Shown: positions 13,194 through 14,694 of the stretch, piece by piece
How the letters are laid out: each line of letters opens with the position of its first letter
Position numbering within the stretch: the stretch's first letter is position 1
Notes under the pieces: model-generated
Told to the model about the DNA's origin: nothing
The model's database searches: none
Seen by the model: the letters and a program-made list of their open reading frames with translations, nothing else
Translations under genes and position numbers: made by a program
Origin: an uncultured Lachnospiraceae bacterium
GTDB taxonomy: Bacteria > Bacillota > Clostridia > Lachnospirales > Lachnospiraceae
Direction: 5' to 3'
Assembly (NCBI GenBank): GCA_946538445.1
Contig: CAMNGO010000033.1
Coordinates: 1 to 14,694, forward strand
Length of the DNA stretch: 14,694 nt

Positions 13194-14694
13194 AAAATAA
13201 ATTAATTGATATTCTGGTAGAAAATATTGAGGAATTATCCAGAGAGGATATCGAGTTATCTCTTGAGATTCCCAAAAAGACAAATATGGGAGATTATGCA
13301 TTTCCTTGCTTCCGCCTTGCAAAAGTATTTCGGAAAGCTCCCAATATCATAGCCCAGGATATCAAGGCTAAAATAGATGAAAAAGAATATCCGGTAATCG
13401 AGAAAGTCGAAAATGTTGGAGGTTATATCAACTTCTTTATGGCACAGGTTGAGTATGCCAAGAATCTGGTTGATACCATTTCCCAGCCAAATTTCGGTGG
13501 ATCCGATGAAGGAGAAGGTAAAACAATCTGTATCGATTATTCCTCTCCCAACGTGGCTAAAAATTTCCACGTGGGACATCTAAGAACTACCATTATCGGA
13601 AATTCTATCTATAAGATATATAGTAAACTGGGATATCATGTAGAAAGAATCAATCACCTTGGTGACTGGGGAACACAGTTCGGGAAACTGATCGTCGCTT
13701 ATAAGAAATGGGGCAGCAAAGAAGAGGTAGAAAAAAACGGCATTTCAGAACTCATGAAGATCTATGTGAAATTCCATGAGGAAGCAGAGAAAGATCCGAG
13801 TCTTGAGGATCAAGCCCGTGAATGGTTTGCCAAGATGGAACAAGGAAACGAGGAAGCCTTGGAAATCTGGCGTTGGTTTGTGGATATCAGTCTTGTAGAA
13901 TATCGAAGGATCTATGAACTTCTTGGCATGGAATTTGATCATTTTACAGGAGAAAGCTTCTATAGAGATAAAACCCAGGAAGTTGTAGACATGCTGGAAG
14001 AGAAAAAACTTCTCGTTTTAAGTGATGGTGCTTATATCGTTCCTTTAGATGAATATGATATGGCTCCCTGCCTGATTATGAAGAAGGATGGAAGCAGTAT
14101 CTATGCTACCAGAGATTTGGCGGCAGCAATATATCGTAAGAGAACTTATGATTTTGATAAATGTCTCTATGTCACTGGACTGGAACAAAAATTACATTTC
14201 GCTCAGGTATTTAAAGTACTTAACCTCATGGGATATGATTGGTCAGAAAATATGACTCACATTCCTTATGGCTTGGTAAGTATGGAAGGCGGAAAATTAT
14301 CCACCCGAAGTGGAAATGTAATCTACGCAGAAGAAATACTTCATGAATCCATTCAAAAGATTCGGGAAATTATAGAGGAGAAAAATCCTGATCTTCCAAA
14401 TAAAGATCAGGTTGCAAGACAGGTCGGAATCGGAGCAATCTTATTTAATGATCTCTATAATCAAAGAATTAAGGACGTAATCTTTAACTGGGATAAGATT
14501 CTTAACTTTGACGGTGAAACCGGTCCATATGTTCAATACACATACGCGAGATGTGCAAGTATCTTCCGGAAAGTCGGAAATGTAGAAATTCCCGATAAGA
14601 TTGATTATAATGTACTTACTGATGAAGTGACTATGAACTTACTTAAAGATATGTCAAGATTCCCTCAGGTTGTAAAAGATGCTTCTGAGAAATT
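13190..14694 (+). CDS. argS: Arginine--tRNA ligase, 3' end cut by window
   Basis: Class I aminoacyl-tRNA synthetase that charges tRNA-Arg. The 501 residues in the window (full length normally about 550-590) show the N-terminal tRNA-recognition domain (about 1-90, with NMGDYAFPCFRLAK), the catalytic HIGH motif as HVGH (127-130) within SSPNVAKNFHVGHLRTT, NHLGDWGTQFGKL, and the KMSK-equivalent loop GGKLSTRSGN (367-376), then ETGPYVQYTYARCASI leading into the anticodon-binding helices. Lack of a canonical second lysine in this loop is normal for many ArgRS. AGGAGA (13178-13183) lies six bases before the ATG, inside the upstream gene, and the start overlaps that gene's stop, so the two are translationally coupled. 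Confidence 0.98.
   Translation, partial: MKNKLIDILVENIEELSREDIELSLEIPKKTNMGDYAFPCFRLAKVFRKAPNIIAQDIKAKIDEKEYPVIEKVENVGGYINFFMAQVEYAKNLVDTISQPNFGGSDEGEGKTICIDYSSPNVAKNFHVGHLRTTIIGNSIYKIYSKLGYHVERINHLGDWGTQFGKLIVAYKKWGSKEEVEKNGISELMKIYVKFHEEAEKDPSLEDQAREWFAKMEQGNEEALEIWRWFVDISLVEYRRIYELLGMEFDHFTGESFYRDKTQEVVDMLEEKKLLVLSDGAYIVPLDEYDMAPCLIMKKDGSSIYATRDLAAAIYRKRTYDFDKCLYVTGLEQKLHFAQVFKVLNLMGYDWSENMTHIPYGLVSMEGGKLSTRSGNVIYAEEILHESIQKIREIIEEKNPDLPNKDQVARQVGIGAILFNDLYNQRIKDVIFNWDKILNFDGETGPYVQYTYARCASIFRKVGNVEIPDKIDYNVLTDEVTMNLLKDMSRFPQVVKDASEK

Noticed and set aside
1..14694. Search for CRISPR arrays, insertion sequences, tRNA/rRNA genes, toxin-antitoxin or phage-defence genes.
   Set aside because: None was seen. 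The window is compact, syntenic housekeeping sequence with no transposase-like frame, spaced repeats or cloverleaf-like segments.

Overview
The window is a chromosomal replication-origin region from a low-to-moderate G+C Firmicute. Protein sequences and gene order best fit class Clostridia, probably Lachnospiraceae; I cannot name a genus. Nearly every gene is housekeeping, and each protein matches its family over its full length apart from the two genes cut by the window edges.

Left arm (1-5400, all minus strand): reading outward from the origin, dnaA, dnaN, a small S4-domain RNA-binding gene (yaaA/rlbA type), recF and the 5' part of gyrB. Centre (3772-4068 and 5401-5867): the two gaps flanking dnaA carry clusters of DnaA boxes, a bipartite oriC as in Bacillus subtilis. 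In the dnaA-dnaN gap I see what looks like a complete unwinding module: two degenerate DnaA boxes, a short GC spacer, tandem TAG trinucleotides (a DnaA-trio) and AT-rich DNA. The dnaA-rpmH gap has perfect DnaA boxes, phased A-tracts, a dnaA promoter overlapping a degenerate DnaA box, and a strong divergent rpmH promoter.

Right arm (5790-14694, all plus strand): rpmH, rnpA, yidD, yidC and jag/khpB (ribosomal protein L34, RNase P protein, membrane insertion, RNA binding), then mnmE, mnmG and rsmG (tRNA wobble-uridine and 16S rRNA modification). After these come an unrecognised 144-residue coiled-coil protein and argS, which overlap by four bases; argS runs off the window. Intrinsic terminators follow rpmH and jag, dividing the run into graded units. 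All genes are transcribed away from oriC, so each is co-directional with its replication fork.

No mobile elements, CRISPR arrays, tRNA or rRNA genes were seen. I found no exotic new system. The most rewarding points are the fine structure of the origin, start-codon and attenuation details around rnpA, recF and mnmE, and the unknown gene coupled to argS.
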